Shown piece by piece: positions 1 to 11,347 of a DNA stretch of 64,000 nt. The DNA comes from Neostapfia colusana (lineage: Eukaryota; Streptophyta; Magnoliopsida; Poales; Poaceae). The notes under the pieces are model-generated. The model ran no database searches. It worked only from the letters and a program-made list of their open reading frames with translations, and was not told the DNA's origin. Position 1 is the first letter of the stretch. The number at the start of each line of letters is the position of its first letter. The stretch covers positions 35,994,699 to 36,058,698 of the forward strand of contig JASWHV010000013.1 of the NCBI GenBank assembly GCA_030760725.1, in the 5' to 3' direction. A program made the translations under genes and the position numbers.

Positions 1-1596
1 TTTGCAAGTCCCTTTCTTGGGCTTTTACAGTATAAGTCTCACAGCTTGGTATGAGACGTCAATATGAAACTCTTGAACTCTTCATGTTCCTGAGTTCATA
101 TGAAATGTTGGTCCCTGGCATGCATTAAGCAAGAAAGTGGAAACCCCATCGTGTGGTCTGTAATGCGATAGTGTGTTCTTCTGGAAAAAGCCTAGGAGGA
201 CATACGCAGCGCTTGCCATCGGCATGCCCTGCAGGGTAGTAGGTGGTATCCGTTGGGTTAATAAAATTCTAAACGTGATGACCCGTTCGCGCTCTACTCG
301 GGTTCCCCGTCGTGTGGTGTGAAAACGCGACCATGTACCTTGAGACGTAACTTGACTCAAGGACGGCCCGTATGGCAATGATACAGGGCGTATGTTTTTA
401 CTATTATATGGACCTACCTGAAATGGAAAACCTCTTGTGTGCTTCATTATTGATTGTTTTTCTGCAGGTATTTAACCACGAGTAGAACATTGCGTTTAGA
501 AGACGTGTGTGAGTGATCGTTTTAGTGCCACCCCTTGAGACGTATAAGCCGGTGTAACGCCGGTTAGGATTTTTTTTATTTGGTGAGGAAACCTAGTACC
601 ATGATATGTATTCAACTGCATGTAAAAGGAAGTGTTCAGAGAAAACAGTAAATTTGGAGTCTAGGATTCCATTAGGGGTTAATGAACTCCTATCTTGAAT
701 AAGAGTCAATTGGGAGTATAGTTTTCATCTCAAACATTTAGAAACAACCTCCCCTGTTTTTGGCAGAAAATTTTGCTGAAACTGAACAGGGCATAACTTT
801 TGTTTGGTTGAACCAATGGAGGTGAGAGATACATGTGTGGAAAGCTTTTGAAGTCTTCTACAACTTTTCTGTAGAACTCCAGAACAGAATATCCCTCCAA
901 ATGACTCAAAATCTCAGATGAGTGTTAACTGTCCAAAAACTGGGCAGCCCAAAAATGGTCTCCGGAATTTTCTATATTTCGACCATAACTTCTTGTAGAC
1001 AAAACTCTAAGTGTCATGTAAGACACTTTTGGAAAGTTTGTAATATGTGCTACGACTTTGTAGTTCAAATTTTATACATATTTGGGGTAGAACTTTATAA
1101 AATCTTAAGGACAAAACAGCCACTTTCAGAGGAGGTGCTGTCAAAATTGTTCCAGATTTCTGTCAACTTTTAAATATCATAACTACGGATACAGAATTGA
1201 TATGAAAGCAAATAAATACTCGTTGGAAATATATTGATGTTATCGAAAACTTTGATATTCAACTTGAGACATGAAACTTCCATTTTCATAATCAAATTCT
1301 GGGATTAAGGTCAAATGGTCATTCTGAGACTTGTAACTTGAGACTTGTTGTGGACATGAAGGTTTTTATACTTCTCTAAGTTTTATGGCATACTAATTAG
1401 TTATATTTCACCATTCCTTGCTGTTGATTTGTGTTTGACAAACTTGAACAATCATTGTTTATATTTCAGAATTGTCAAAAACCTTGTTTCCTTCATGTAT
1501 GCTGCACAGTTGATGTGATGCTTTTGTGGTTAATAATTTCGAGTTAAAGTTGAGTACACTCTTGGATATTTACCGTAAATTGCTCGCTCTTACAGT
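1..1596 (+). other. Leader (5' UTR) of element D, non-coding
   Basis: About 1.6 kb without a credible gene. It is AT-rich and corresponds to the B1 leader between PBS and gag. Short open frames here have no counterpart conserved in frame in B1. No ORF0 is present. The last bases before the gag ATG (1582-1596) are pyrimidine-rich and end in TTACAG then T, resembling a 3' splice site. Confidence 0.65.
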
Positions 1597-2665
1597 ATGG
1601 ATCATACTCATTCCGTGTATGGGGTTAGTGGTTCCAGCCGGGATGGAAATGATTCACCGCAGCGGCGATCACCGCCATCATCAACCGGACTGGCGGAGGT
1701 GTTGGGAAAAGTGGCTGAGTCTCTTGAGACTTTACAGCATAATCCCACACTGAATACTTATCTGGATTTTCTAGCAAGACAACCACCGGTATTCTCGGAA
1801 GCTAAATAATCCTAGGAGGCAGATCATTGGCTCTTGGTTATTGAAACTAAATTGGGAATGCTCCAGTGTGATGAATATGAGAAGGCTTTATTTGCCGCTT
1901 AGCAACTTCATGGATCCGCTGGGGTTTGGTGGTCTGAATATCGTGCTAAGATCACTGAAGGCCATCGTGTGACGTGGACGGAGTTTTGTGATGCTTTTCC
2001 GTGCACGTCATATCTGTTAGGGCATCCAAACCAGAGTTGAAGAGTTCTATGAACTCAAGCAAAAAGGGATGAGTGTTATGGAGTACTTTACGGAATTTAA
2101 CCGTTTAGTACAATATGCATCCGCTTATGTGGATAAGGAGACAGTTAAGTGTCATTACTTCTTCTGAGTCCTCAACGTGGAGCTTCAGGCGAAAGTGGCA
2201 CTAGTCAATAAAGGGAATTATAGCGAGTTAGTCAATGCCGCTATGATTCAAGAAATAGCTGAACTCCAGCATAAGGAAAGTAAGAGGAAGAGAAGATTAT
2301 CACCGGCAAGTAGGGATGATTATACTAAAGAACAATCGGTGATATATTGCTTACCATCCGGGGTGGAAATTTGGTCCTTTGACGGACCACATCGGATCCA
2401 ATTCTGTCCATATTCAACCATGGATGTTCAGCCACTGCAGCAGCAGCAAATGAGTATTTGTGCACCCCCACCTCAGCAAAGTGCACAAGTATATCAACCA
2501 CTTCCATATGGTGAAGATCCTGAGCTCGCATTGTACGGTACTTGTAGCGATGTGGAGCATATTCCTCTGGAGGGTCAAGTGACCCAGCAAAGCTGCAGTC
2601 ATATTTCAGCTCAAGCTGCAAATAAATTCCATGGTCAGCCAAGGATGTCAGCACTGAATGTGTGA
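1597..2665 (+). pseudogene. gag: gag of element D, decayed
   Basis: Remnant of the capsid and nucleocapsid part of a Ty3/gypsy polyprotein. Codons from 1597 give an N-terminus ending in the family motif RQPPVFSEA, which resembles THPPVF(S/T)E in B1 and C. A TAA stop follows at about 1807, and the capsid core (about 1810-2176) is readable only by switching frames. From 2177 the frame opens again with the gag C-terminus (NAAMIQE, KRKRR). The CCHC zinc knuckle near 2535-2580 is degenerate: the first and last Cys positions read Tyr (TAC) and Gly (GGT), leaving one Cys and the His. A stop at about 2663 precedes protease. Non-functional. Confidence 0.75.
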
Positions 2666-2677
2666 AACCTAAACTAT

Positions 2678-2927
2678 ATGGCAGTTGAAGATGTTCCCGT
2701 GGGAAAACCCATGTTTGCGGGTATGTTCAGCCTACGTGATCGGCCTATGTTCGTGTTGTTTGACTCGGGTGCTACACATGATTTTATCAGCAAAGATTAT
2801 GTGGTTAAGCACCAAATACCATCAACCACCTTGGCCGCATCGTATCAAATTAATTCACCGGGAGGTAATAGGACATCGGGCAGAATTGTTGCTCGAGTGC
2901 CTATATGTTTGGATGGGCGGATATATC
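2678..2927 (+). pseudogene. Protease domain of element D, truncated by B1
   Basis: Start of the aspartic protease domain of a gypsy pol. It holds the family lead-in AVEDVPVG, the catalytic motif LFDSGATHDFIS (Asp at about 2762-2764) and a SPGG motif, matching LAIEDVPEGEP, LFDSGATHNFIS and CSPGG in B1. The frame runs into LTR sequence at 2928, so everything after the GRIY segment is lost. The open frame continues artificially into the LTR to about 3025; that part is not protease. Confidence 0.8.
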
Positions 2928-5900
2928 TGTGGGGACCACCCCGTGGTTCACCCACCCCGGGATCACAGAGGGTGGTGCTGTGCGATGCGGCACCCAACAG
3001 CACACGCGAAAAGAATAAAGAATAACATACAAACATTTTTGATATAAAACAGCAGAAGTCTTTTACAAAAACTTAATTATACAGCGGAAGTCTTATACGT
3101 AGGTAGCCTCTCATCCTAACAATGCAAAAGTGCAGCCGTCCAGCCCAGGGACGCTACACACTAGCAACAAGTAACCGGAGATCACGGCGGCGTGCTGGGT
3201 TCCAGCTCGGCCGTGTACCTCAACGGGGGCATCGCTTCGTCCTCGGAACCTTCCTCATAACTCTCACCTGCACACAGCTCAAATATTGCAACCGTGAGCA
3301 CGATGGCTCAGCAAGTCTTAGCCGACAACCCTAGGTATGGAACTCTACATGCAAGGATGTGTAAGATAGGAAAAAGGACTTTGCAATAAAGACACGCCTA
3401 CATGTTGATCCTTACTTTCAGTTTTATAGCAACAGTTTAATGAGCCTTAGGCAGCCCTCACATCGGAAGTCCACAATCAAACAAGAAATGCTTTCCTCTG
3501 ATGTGGTGATGCCCAAAGTGGAATATAAACTTAATTAGCTCTACAACTACAGCATGCAAGGTTTCAAGACATTAACAGTTCAATACAGCATATTCAGTTG
3601 GCTTATTTCACTTCTTACTACGTCACAGCGCAGTGAACAAGCGGGTACTCAAATAACCGCGAGGGATGGTGATTGCAATCAGGACACACCCGAATAACAC
3701 GTCACATACACCCACTTTCAGAAGCGTGATTCCACACCCCTTCCTACTCTGTTGTGTGCAACAACCTTTCAAAGGCAACCCAAATGCCGAACCGGTCCAT
3801 CCGTAACGGGCACGAGGTCCACGCGTGGAGCGTGACTGTGCCCTCCGGCAGATTTACACCTTGCTACCCTCAACCCACTCCTATAAAATGGTTGGGTAAG
3901 CCTCGGCACCCAGGTTAACCAATTACATCAGTTTCCTGGTTCCCATATGCCTGTATGCATCCGGTTAGATACTTGTCCAGCAGGGCCGCACATGGCTCGG
4001 TCCTCAATCGACACCAACAGGGCTACGCACGTGAGACCTCAGCTCACTGCACCTTATCTCCCCTGCTGGGTCTCATTTTCACAACTTAAGCCATTTTATA
4101 CCTCTTCTCATCCCGTGTGATAAATTCTATCTCGCGAGTAGCTTCCAAACACCCGACTTCTACCGAGATCCTAAGAACATTAGCACGGCATTCTCTACTC
4201 GTCGAGTTTGTAAACTACCCAAACCTCCATAGGATTTAAAAGGCTATGCAAGTGGGGTTTCAATCACCTTAACTCTAATGCAAGCATTCACCCTAAACAT
4301 AAGTGATACAAATAAAGAATTTGTAAAAAGTACTTAAATGGGACGTCAGCTTCTGGTGGCAGGACGTCCAAAGGCTCCGGTGCCTCCTCAACTTCGGCCA
4401 CTAAATGAAATGTAGGAAAATATATGTATAAGTATTAAGGACTTATAAGAAGTAACTTCTATTCATATCTACTGCTATTTAGTGTCCTTAATTGGCCTTG
4501 GGATTTTCCAGTGGATACTAGACTCTCTAAGGATGATCTGAGCAAAATTTGGAGAAATGTCATTGCACAATGTAGTCTCCAAAATTCCTACAAGTACAAG
4601 GCTTCTCTGAATTTTTGAGCCCAAATCAGGAGCTTTGACATATCTAACAGTAGAAGATCTGATTAGGGTAAGTCCCATGGTTCTAACAAAAATTTTTTTC
4701 ACCATTTTTTGAGCTACCAACACAGAGATATGAATTTTTGAAGTTGGATAGAAGTTCTGAAAAAGATTCTGTTTAAATTTGAATTTTCAAATAAAGGCTG
4801 AACTTTGGAAGGCAATTTAGCCTAGCAAATGAACTCCAATGAAGCTCAAATTTTTACTGAAGTTCAGTAACTATGAAAAGGATTAGCTGCCCGAATTTGG
4901 AAATGTTTCATAAAGAATTGGTCCTGAAATAAATCTCCAAAATATTTATTAAAAACAATTCTACAAAAATTCCTGGGCATTTTCATAGCAAGAAATTTGT
5001 TCCTCTGTGAAGTACTCCTTATGAGGATTCCAACAAAATTGGCCTCACCCTTTTTGGAGTTCCCTACACAAAGTTATGGATTTTTCAAACTTGAATAACT
5101 TTTTGTTGGAAATTTACACAGAGACTCAAAGGGGGGCCCACTGGTCAGATGCTTCTTCCACCTCTCGACAGGCCCCCCACGCGCACGCTGGACCCGACGA
5201 TGGCGCGCCATGTTCTCGCCCGTTTCTCCACCATTCTCTCTGCGGCTTCGTGCTACACCACCCTCGGATCACAGCCTAGCAGCCGAGCAAGGTTTCGGAT
5301 TATGAAAACACCGAGAAACCCATCGGCAACGGCGAGGTGGCTCGGTGGCGCCACGCCGGTGATGAACCGCAGGTCCCAAGCCTTAACTGGTGATCTAAGG
5401 GGCTGTACACCATCCCTGGAGTACGTAGAACATGATGCTACCCCTAGCCGGAGCTGAAAACGCCTGCAAGGAGCTCGACGGTGAACCGAGCCGTTTCAGC
5501 CGGCGGCGACGGATTCTCGTTGCTAGGGTTGTAGAAAAGATGATTTGCGTCGTGATTCAGTGTGGGAGGGCGCTAGGAGCTCTAGTAGCTGTGTCTAAGA
5601 CCGGAGACCCTATGATCCAACGTGTGTGAAGAATTTCCCGAAGTTGTTTCGGTCGGTCCTCCACGTGCACCGTCGGAAATCTCCAAATTCCTGCTAGCCG
5701 GCGGTAGTAAAGCCGAAAAGGACATCGGTGTGAGAAACTAGACTTCATGACGCACCTATGGGTGGTTTTCCTCGCACTGGGGAGGTCAGAGTTGGCCGGG
5801 AGACGTGGAACAGCAAAGTGCGGCGTCGGCTCTGTTTTGCCGGTACAGAACAGCTTGGGCACTATGATGGGAGGCCGGGGACGAGCTGAGGAGTAGAGGA

Positions 5901-6753
5901 GCATGTCGAGGAGTCGGCGGCGCTGCTTGTGGGTGGCTTTGCTAGGTGCTCGTGTCGCCGGAAGCTGATCGGCGCTGAGGAACCGAGGGCAGCGGTGTAG
6001 CTCGGGTTGCAGCCGTGCGCTCGAGTAGGGGGCTAGGAAGGCTGCGGTGTAACATGGAGAAGAGGGAACCGGCACTCGGCTGCCGCTTTGATCGCCCATG
6101 CATGTGGACCAACGTTGGGAGAAGCGAGGAAGCAGCCCGGTGGAAACGTTGGGGGGAGGGTTTAACCGGGAGCTGGCGTGCTGTGATCACCCGGGGAAAA
6201 CAGAGAGAGGGAAAAATAACTTTGTGAGGCTGACTGCTGAGCCCCAGCACTTTATTTTCTTAATCAAATTTTCCCCCAGCTACTCATAATTGAATGCATT
6301 ACTTCACGGCAAAGCTAAGGATTGAAATGTTGAATTCAAATGATTTGAATTCTGGTGTGAAGTTTGAATTGGTTATGGCCATTTGAATTTGAATTGGAAT
6401 TTGGATTATCCCTTTTGCATTGTTCCAATAGCATAGCAAATCAACTCCAAATTTTCTGATTTTTGGCCTGGCTGCTAATTCAAATGTGAAGAACACATTT
6501 GTGGGACCAAATTTGCAAATTGAGGAATTTGGGATTTGAAACTGAATTTTAAATTCAGATTAGAGGGCTTCCTCTTTTAATCCCAAACAAATACTCAAAC
6601 CCCTCCAAATGAGCTGAAATTTGGAAGGTTAAATATTTGAAATATGAAGATCCAAGTTATGAATTTAGATCTCCATGTTTGGAAGTTTTGGGAAGTTTGA
6701 ATCCTCACCCCTAAGTGTACAATTTTCCTTGCTACCACTTTGGGGATTTTACA
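2928..6753 (-). repeat. 3' LTR of B1 (3826 bp)
   Basis: Bounded by TG at 2928 and CA at 6753, with the polypurine tract immediately outside at 6754. Plus-strand 2928-5090 and 6240-6753 align with the other B1 LTR at very roughly 10% divergence by eye. The GC-rich core of about 5090-6240 does not align with that LTR, but matches relic B2 at 27830-28142 and 53307-53973. Long open frames in the core (for example minus 5557-6099) are GC-rich shadows and not proposed as genes. Confidence 0.85.
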
Positions 6754-6767
6754 TCCCCCCTTAAAAG
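6754..6767 (-). other. Polypurine tract of B1
   Basis: On the minus strand CTTTTAAGGGGGGA directly precedes the 3' LTR start TGTAAAATCC. This is the expected position and composition of the plus-strand primer for reverse transcription. Confidence 0.75.
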
Positions 6768-6811
6768 AATCTCGTCCTGAGATTCCAAAAGAACTGCAAA
6801 GTGGGGAGACT

Positions 6812-7527
6812 TTACCGGGTATATGATGACAGCAAGTCCGAATAATTAGTTCGTAGATATTCCTCGCTTTCCCATGTTGCCTCATCAGCGGTATGGTTAC
6901 TCCACAAGACCTTGTATTACCATAAGGTCCGGTTTCTTGTGGCGCGAGTCTTTTCATCAATATTCCGGATCGGATACTCCATGTACGTGAGGTCCGGTTG
7001 AAGAACTTCTATGTCTTCAGTGCGGATTTCAGCGGAGGGTTTGAGGCACTTCCTCAGCTGAGAGATGTGGAAGACATTGTGAATTCCTGCGAGCGACGCC
7101 GGTAACTCCAAGCGATATGCCACGGGTCCGCATTTTTCAATTACGGCAAACGGACCGATGAATCACAGCACAAGTTTGCCCTTCACTCCGAAATGATGAA
7201 CCCCCTTATCGGAGACACACGGACATAAACATGGTCCCTGATGTCGAAGAGGAGAGGACAGCGTCTTTTATCCGCATAGCTCTTTTGACGAGATTGATCA
7301 GCCTTGAGGTTGGCTTGTAGTACTCACACTCGTTCTTCAGCCTCATTTACAAGTTCAATGCCGTAGATAACTCGCTCGCCGGACTCGCACCAGTTGAGAG
7401 GTGTGCGGCATTTCTGTCCATAGAGATCTTAATACGACGCCATCTTGATGCTAGCTTGATAGCCATTGTTGTAAGAAAACTCCGCCAACGGCAAATGATC
7501 GTCCCAATTCTTGCCGTGGTGGACGGC
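6812..7527 (-). pseudogene. Integrase C-terminus and chromodomain-like tail of B1, decayed
   Basis: Continuation of the B1 pol frame after an in-frame TGA at 7528-7530. The AEFSYNN and QASIKMA motifs and the GPY/F-type region are readable but broken by several stops and frame shifts between 7200 and 7450. A clean stretch follows (7123-6917) with FHISQLRKCL and the chromodomain-like segment NIDEKTRATRNRTLW. The chromodomain tail then continues after another shift and ends at a TAA at 6812-6814. Not functional. Confidence 0.7.
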
Positions 7528-8655
7528 TCAAGCGCGTAGCATGTCTTCCAGCACTTGGTTCACCCGTTCAGTTTGGCCATCCGTCTGCGGGTGATATGCG
7601 GAGCTGCGGATCAGTTTTGTCCCTAACGACGCATGCAGCTGTTCCCATAACCGAGCGACAAACAGCGCACCGCGATCTGAAACTATGGAGTGGGGAACAC
7701 CGTGCAAGCACAAGATCCTTGTTATATACAACTCCGCATATTGCTTGGCCACGTACTTTGTATGTACAGGGATAAAATGAGCCGACCTGGTTAGTCGATC
7801 AACTATTACCCAAATGGAGTCATGCTTGTGAGACGTGAGAGGTAAACTAACTATGAAGTCCAAGCTGATATCCTCCCACTTCCATGCCGGAATGTTCAAC
7901 GGTTGCATCTGTCCAGCTTTACGCATATGATCGGCTTTCACACGCCGACACGTATCACATTCGGATACGTACTTTGTGATTTCTCTTTTCATCCGCGTCC
8001 ACCAAAACCTGGTTTTCAGATCCTGGTACATCTTGTTGCTGCCCGGATGAATAGAATACTTGGACAAATGAGCTTCGTCTAAGACTTTCTTCCGAAGTTT
8101 CATATCACGGGGTACCACTATACAGTCTTTAAACCATAGAGTGTCGTGTTCATCTCTTCGGAAGCATTTCATTTCGCCATTCTTCATTCTTCTCCGAATG
8201 TGCGACATTCCCATGTCTTTCTTCTGAGCTTCCATAATCTCCTCTTGTATTGTAGGGACGAGAGCAAGATTATACAATGCCCCGTATGGAACCAAGTACA
8301 GACTCGGCTCCTCCTCTTCAAGTGGGGTGATGGACAGATTGTTGACATGGGACTTGCGGCTTAAGGCATCAGCAACCACGTTTGCCTTTCCGGGATGGTA
8401 GTGAATCTCTATCTCATAGTCTTTGATCAGTTCTAGCCATCTCCGTTGCCGCATATTCAACTCCTTTTGAGTGAATATATATTTCAGACTTTTGTGGTCG
8501 GTGTAGAGGTGCACTAAGTTCCCAAGCAAATAGTGCCTCCACATCTTCAAGTCCAATACCACAGCAGCAAGCTCGAGATCATGAGTCGGAAAGTGCTGCT
8601 CGTGGTTACGGAGTTGACGTGAGCCATAGGCGACCACTCTTCCTCCTTGAATCAA
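7528..8655 (-). pseudogene. RNase H and integrase core of B1
   Basis: 375 codons open on the minus strand. Visible in order: RNase H (HDLELAAVV, YTDHKSLKYIF, ADALSR), the integrase zinc-binding segment (HPGS, CDTC) and the integrase catalytic core (LDFIVSLP, IVSDRGALF, TDGQTERVN). It is one polyprotein with the upstream RT and not a separate gene: a frame shift near 8690 falls within the first RNase H catalytic block, and the frame ends at a TGA (7528-7530) just after EDMLRA, where C2 has Cys. The B1 enzyme is therefore inactive although long parts remain open. Confidence 0.85.
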
Positions 8656-10373
8656 TACACAGACAAGCCCAATACCGGACGCATCACAATTACGTCGAAG
8701 GGATTGGTTGTATCCGGTTGAGCTAACACCGGGGCTGTTGTAAGATGCTTCACTAATGCTTGGAAAGATTCTTCACAAGCTGAGCTCCAAACATATTTGA
8801 TCCCCTTCTTCAACAGTTCAGTCATCGGCTTAGCAAGCTTGGAGAAGTTGGGTATGAATCTCCGATAATATCCTGCTAACCCGAGGAAACTTCTGACTTC
8901 ATGGACTGATTTGGGGGATTTCCATTTCAGCACTTGTTCGATTTTGCTTGGATCAACTGCAATACCTTCTGCAGAAATAATGTGACCAAGGAATGGCACT
9001 TGGCTGATCCAAAACTCGCACTTGCTGAACTTGGCATAGAGCTTATGGTCTCGCAATCGTTGAAGTACGATATGCAAGTGTTTGGCGTGTTCTTCTTCAG
9101 ACTTGGAGTAAACCAAGATGTCGTCTATGAACACCACCACAAACTCGTCCAACTCCGGCATGAATACTGAGTTCATGAGATACATGAAGTGTGCCAGGGC
9201 GTTGGTGAGACCAAAGGACATGACGAGGTATTCATACAACCCATATCTCGTCGAGAAGGCCGTCTTCGGAATATCCTCCAGTCGGATCTTGATTTGATGA
9301 TATCCGGAGCGAAGATCCATCTTTGAAAACACACTTGCACCCACAAGTTGATCGAATAATATATCGATGCGGGGCAGTGGATATTTATTCTTGATGGTAA
9401 TGGCGTTGAGAGGTCGGTAGTCCACACACAACCTCAAGGTTTCATCCTTCTTCTTCACAAACAGCGCCGAGCATCCCCATGGTGAGGAAATCGGTCGAAT
9501 GAAACCCTTCTTCATTAAGTCATTGAGCTGCTCCTTCAATTCAGCCAGCTCATTCGGAGCCATCTTGTACGGTCTCCGTGAGGTCGGTGTCGTCCCAGGT
9601 ATGAGTTCAATCTTGAACTCGACATCTCTTTCGGGTGGCATGCCCGGAAGATCATCCGGAAAGACATCCGGGTATTCACGGACCACACGAATATCCTCAA
9701 GTTTCGTGGCTTCCGTGTTATATGTTGATGGGGTTTCTTGAACCGAATGGTCAAGAATAAGAACATGTGGTTCATGAAGTGGAGAGTTTAAACGAACCAC
9801 ACGTGGAATGATGTCAAGAACAGCACCATGGCGATGTAGCCATGACATTCCTAAAATGACATCAAGTTTCTGACTCTCTAACATAATTAGAGAAGTCGGA
9901 TATAGGATCCCACCCAACTGTAATGGTGCTCTATAGACCATTCTATCAGCTGTTATTTTCCCACCCGGAGAGCATATCAAGTATGAGCTGTTTGTGGGAA
10001 TGATAGGCAGTTGATATTTAATAACATAATACTGACTTATGAAATTATGGGTGGCACCGGAGTCAAAAAGTATGACTACGGGATGATCTAGGTAAGAGAA
10101 CGTACCCGCGAGGACGGGTTCGCCTTCCGGCACGTCTTCGATGGCTAAGTGGTGGACGTTGCCGGGTTTTGGTGCTGGTTTCTTGGGCTGGTTGCGGGAT
10201 TGATTAGCACCCTGATATGGGGCTGCACCCCTGCCCTGTCGCGGCTCGGGGCAGTCCCTCGAAATGTACCCGACACGGCCACATGTATAGCACGTGTAAG
10301 GTGTCGGGGTCCCGCCGACTTGAGGACGTAATCCCGGTGCACGTTGTTGAAACTGGGGTGCACGCGGGACCAT
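8652..10373 (-). pseudogene. Nucleocapsid, protease and reverse transcriptase of B1
   Basis: 573 codons open. The zinc knuckle reads CYTCGRVGYISRDC, with Tyr replacing the usual His of CCHC. Protease follows with LFDSGATHNFIS and LGMSWL. RT shows the segments KKKDETLRLCVDYRPLN, DLRSGYHQI, SFGLTNA and the catalytic FIDDILVYSK, then the RNase H connection up to PDTTNPFDV, where the frame shifts. The catalytic Asp residues of protease and RT are present. The frame joins gag upstream apart from one TAG at 10446-10448. Dead as a polyprotein because of the knuckle change, the upstream stop and the downstream shift. Confidence 0.85.
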
Positions 10374-11347
10374 CCTTTGCTGCTGCTGTTGCTGTGGTGG
10401 ATACGTCGGTCGATAGCCCGGCGCGTTATATTGCCGACCTCGAAACTAAGGCGGTCGCGCCGGTGGCTGCCATCTCTGACCGGATGGTGAGCGATACACC
10501 ACGCGGTATTTTTGTGGCGTTCCACCACTGCTGCTCGTCAGCGCGCTGCGTTTCCTCTTGTCAGAACCGCGCTCACGCTGAGCATTCTCTTGTAGAATCG
10601 CGGCATTAACTAGGTCGTCGAATGTGCCGCTATTGCTCTGGGCGAGATGGACCTTCATCTTGGAATTCAGGCCCTGGAAGAACGCATTGCGCTTGTTGTC
10701 TTCCGTCTCCACAAATCCTGGTGCATACTGCGCCAGCCGGTTGAATAACCTGGAGTACTCATGAGCACTCCTCTCGCCTTGTCGTAACGCCAGGAACTCC
10801 TGGAGCTTCATTTCCATAACCCCGGGAGGTATGTGATAGGCGCGGAACGCCTCCCGGAACTCCGTCCACGTGACAGCATGGTCAGCCGGTAAGGAGGCAG
10901 CGTAGTTCGCCCACCATGTACCAGCCTCTACTTGAAGCTGTTGCGCTGCGTACAGCGCCTTCTGATGTTCGGTGCATCGTAGCAGCCCGAACTTTGCCTC
11001 CAGAGTGTGGATAAAGCTGTCCGCCACCAAAGGTTCTTCGGCCTCCGTGAAGACCGGTGGATGGGTCGCCATAAATTCTGAATACGAGCTTTGTTGGGGC
11101 TGGCGTTGCCCATTGTCTTGGCATCCTCCCTGATGGGACGCATTCTGCTGGACTAACATCCGCAGCAACTCGGTTTGCTCGTCGCGCGAGCCGAGCACTG
11201 CGGCGAGAACCTCCGCAAGATTTCTTGGAAGTTCTGGCGATGGAGAGGTGGTTGCTGCTGCGTCGTGGTTTGCTCCGGAGGTGGAGACTCATCACCACGA
11301 ACCTGACTCGGACCTCCCTCCTCTTGCGTTGAACGTGTCCGCACCAT
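10374..11347 (-). pseudogene. gag: gag of B1, frameshifted and interrupted
   Basis: Starts at the ATG at 11345-11347 (MVRTRS), directly after a GCAG|A acceptor-like sequence. The N-terminus is polar and Gln-rich. A one-base shift at about 11210-11230 moves the reading to the frame with LGSRDEQTELLRMLVQQ and the capsid motifs THPPVFTE, WWANYA, FRAYHIPPGVM, EYSRLFNRLAQYAP. An in-frame TAG at 10446-10448 cuts the Arg/Pro/Gln-rich linker, after which the same frame continues into the zinc knuckle. Capsid homology to C1 and C2 gag is clear from shared motifs. Confidence 0.8.

Larger units (their letters stand above)
1..2927 (+). mobile_element. Element D: 5' part of a Ty3/gypsy element, family B type
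   Basis: A plus-strand Ty3/gypsy fragment: untranslated leader, decayed gag, and the beginning of protease. Its 5' LTR must lie just left of the window. The leader aligns, in reverse complement, with the leader of B1 (the block near 486-590 matches about 12290-12400), which places base 1 roughly 200-300 bases past the PBS. The element stops at 2927 inside the protease reading frame, exactly where the LTR of B1 begins. Its RT, RNase H and integrase are not found on the far side of B1. Family membership is clear; how it lost its 3' half is inference. Confidence 0.8.

Noticed and set aside
5557..6250. Long minus-strand open frames in the B1 3' LTR core, and similar ones in other LTR cores
   Set aside because: GC-rich sequence with few stop codons; frames are not conserved between LTR copies and overlap in several frames.
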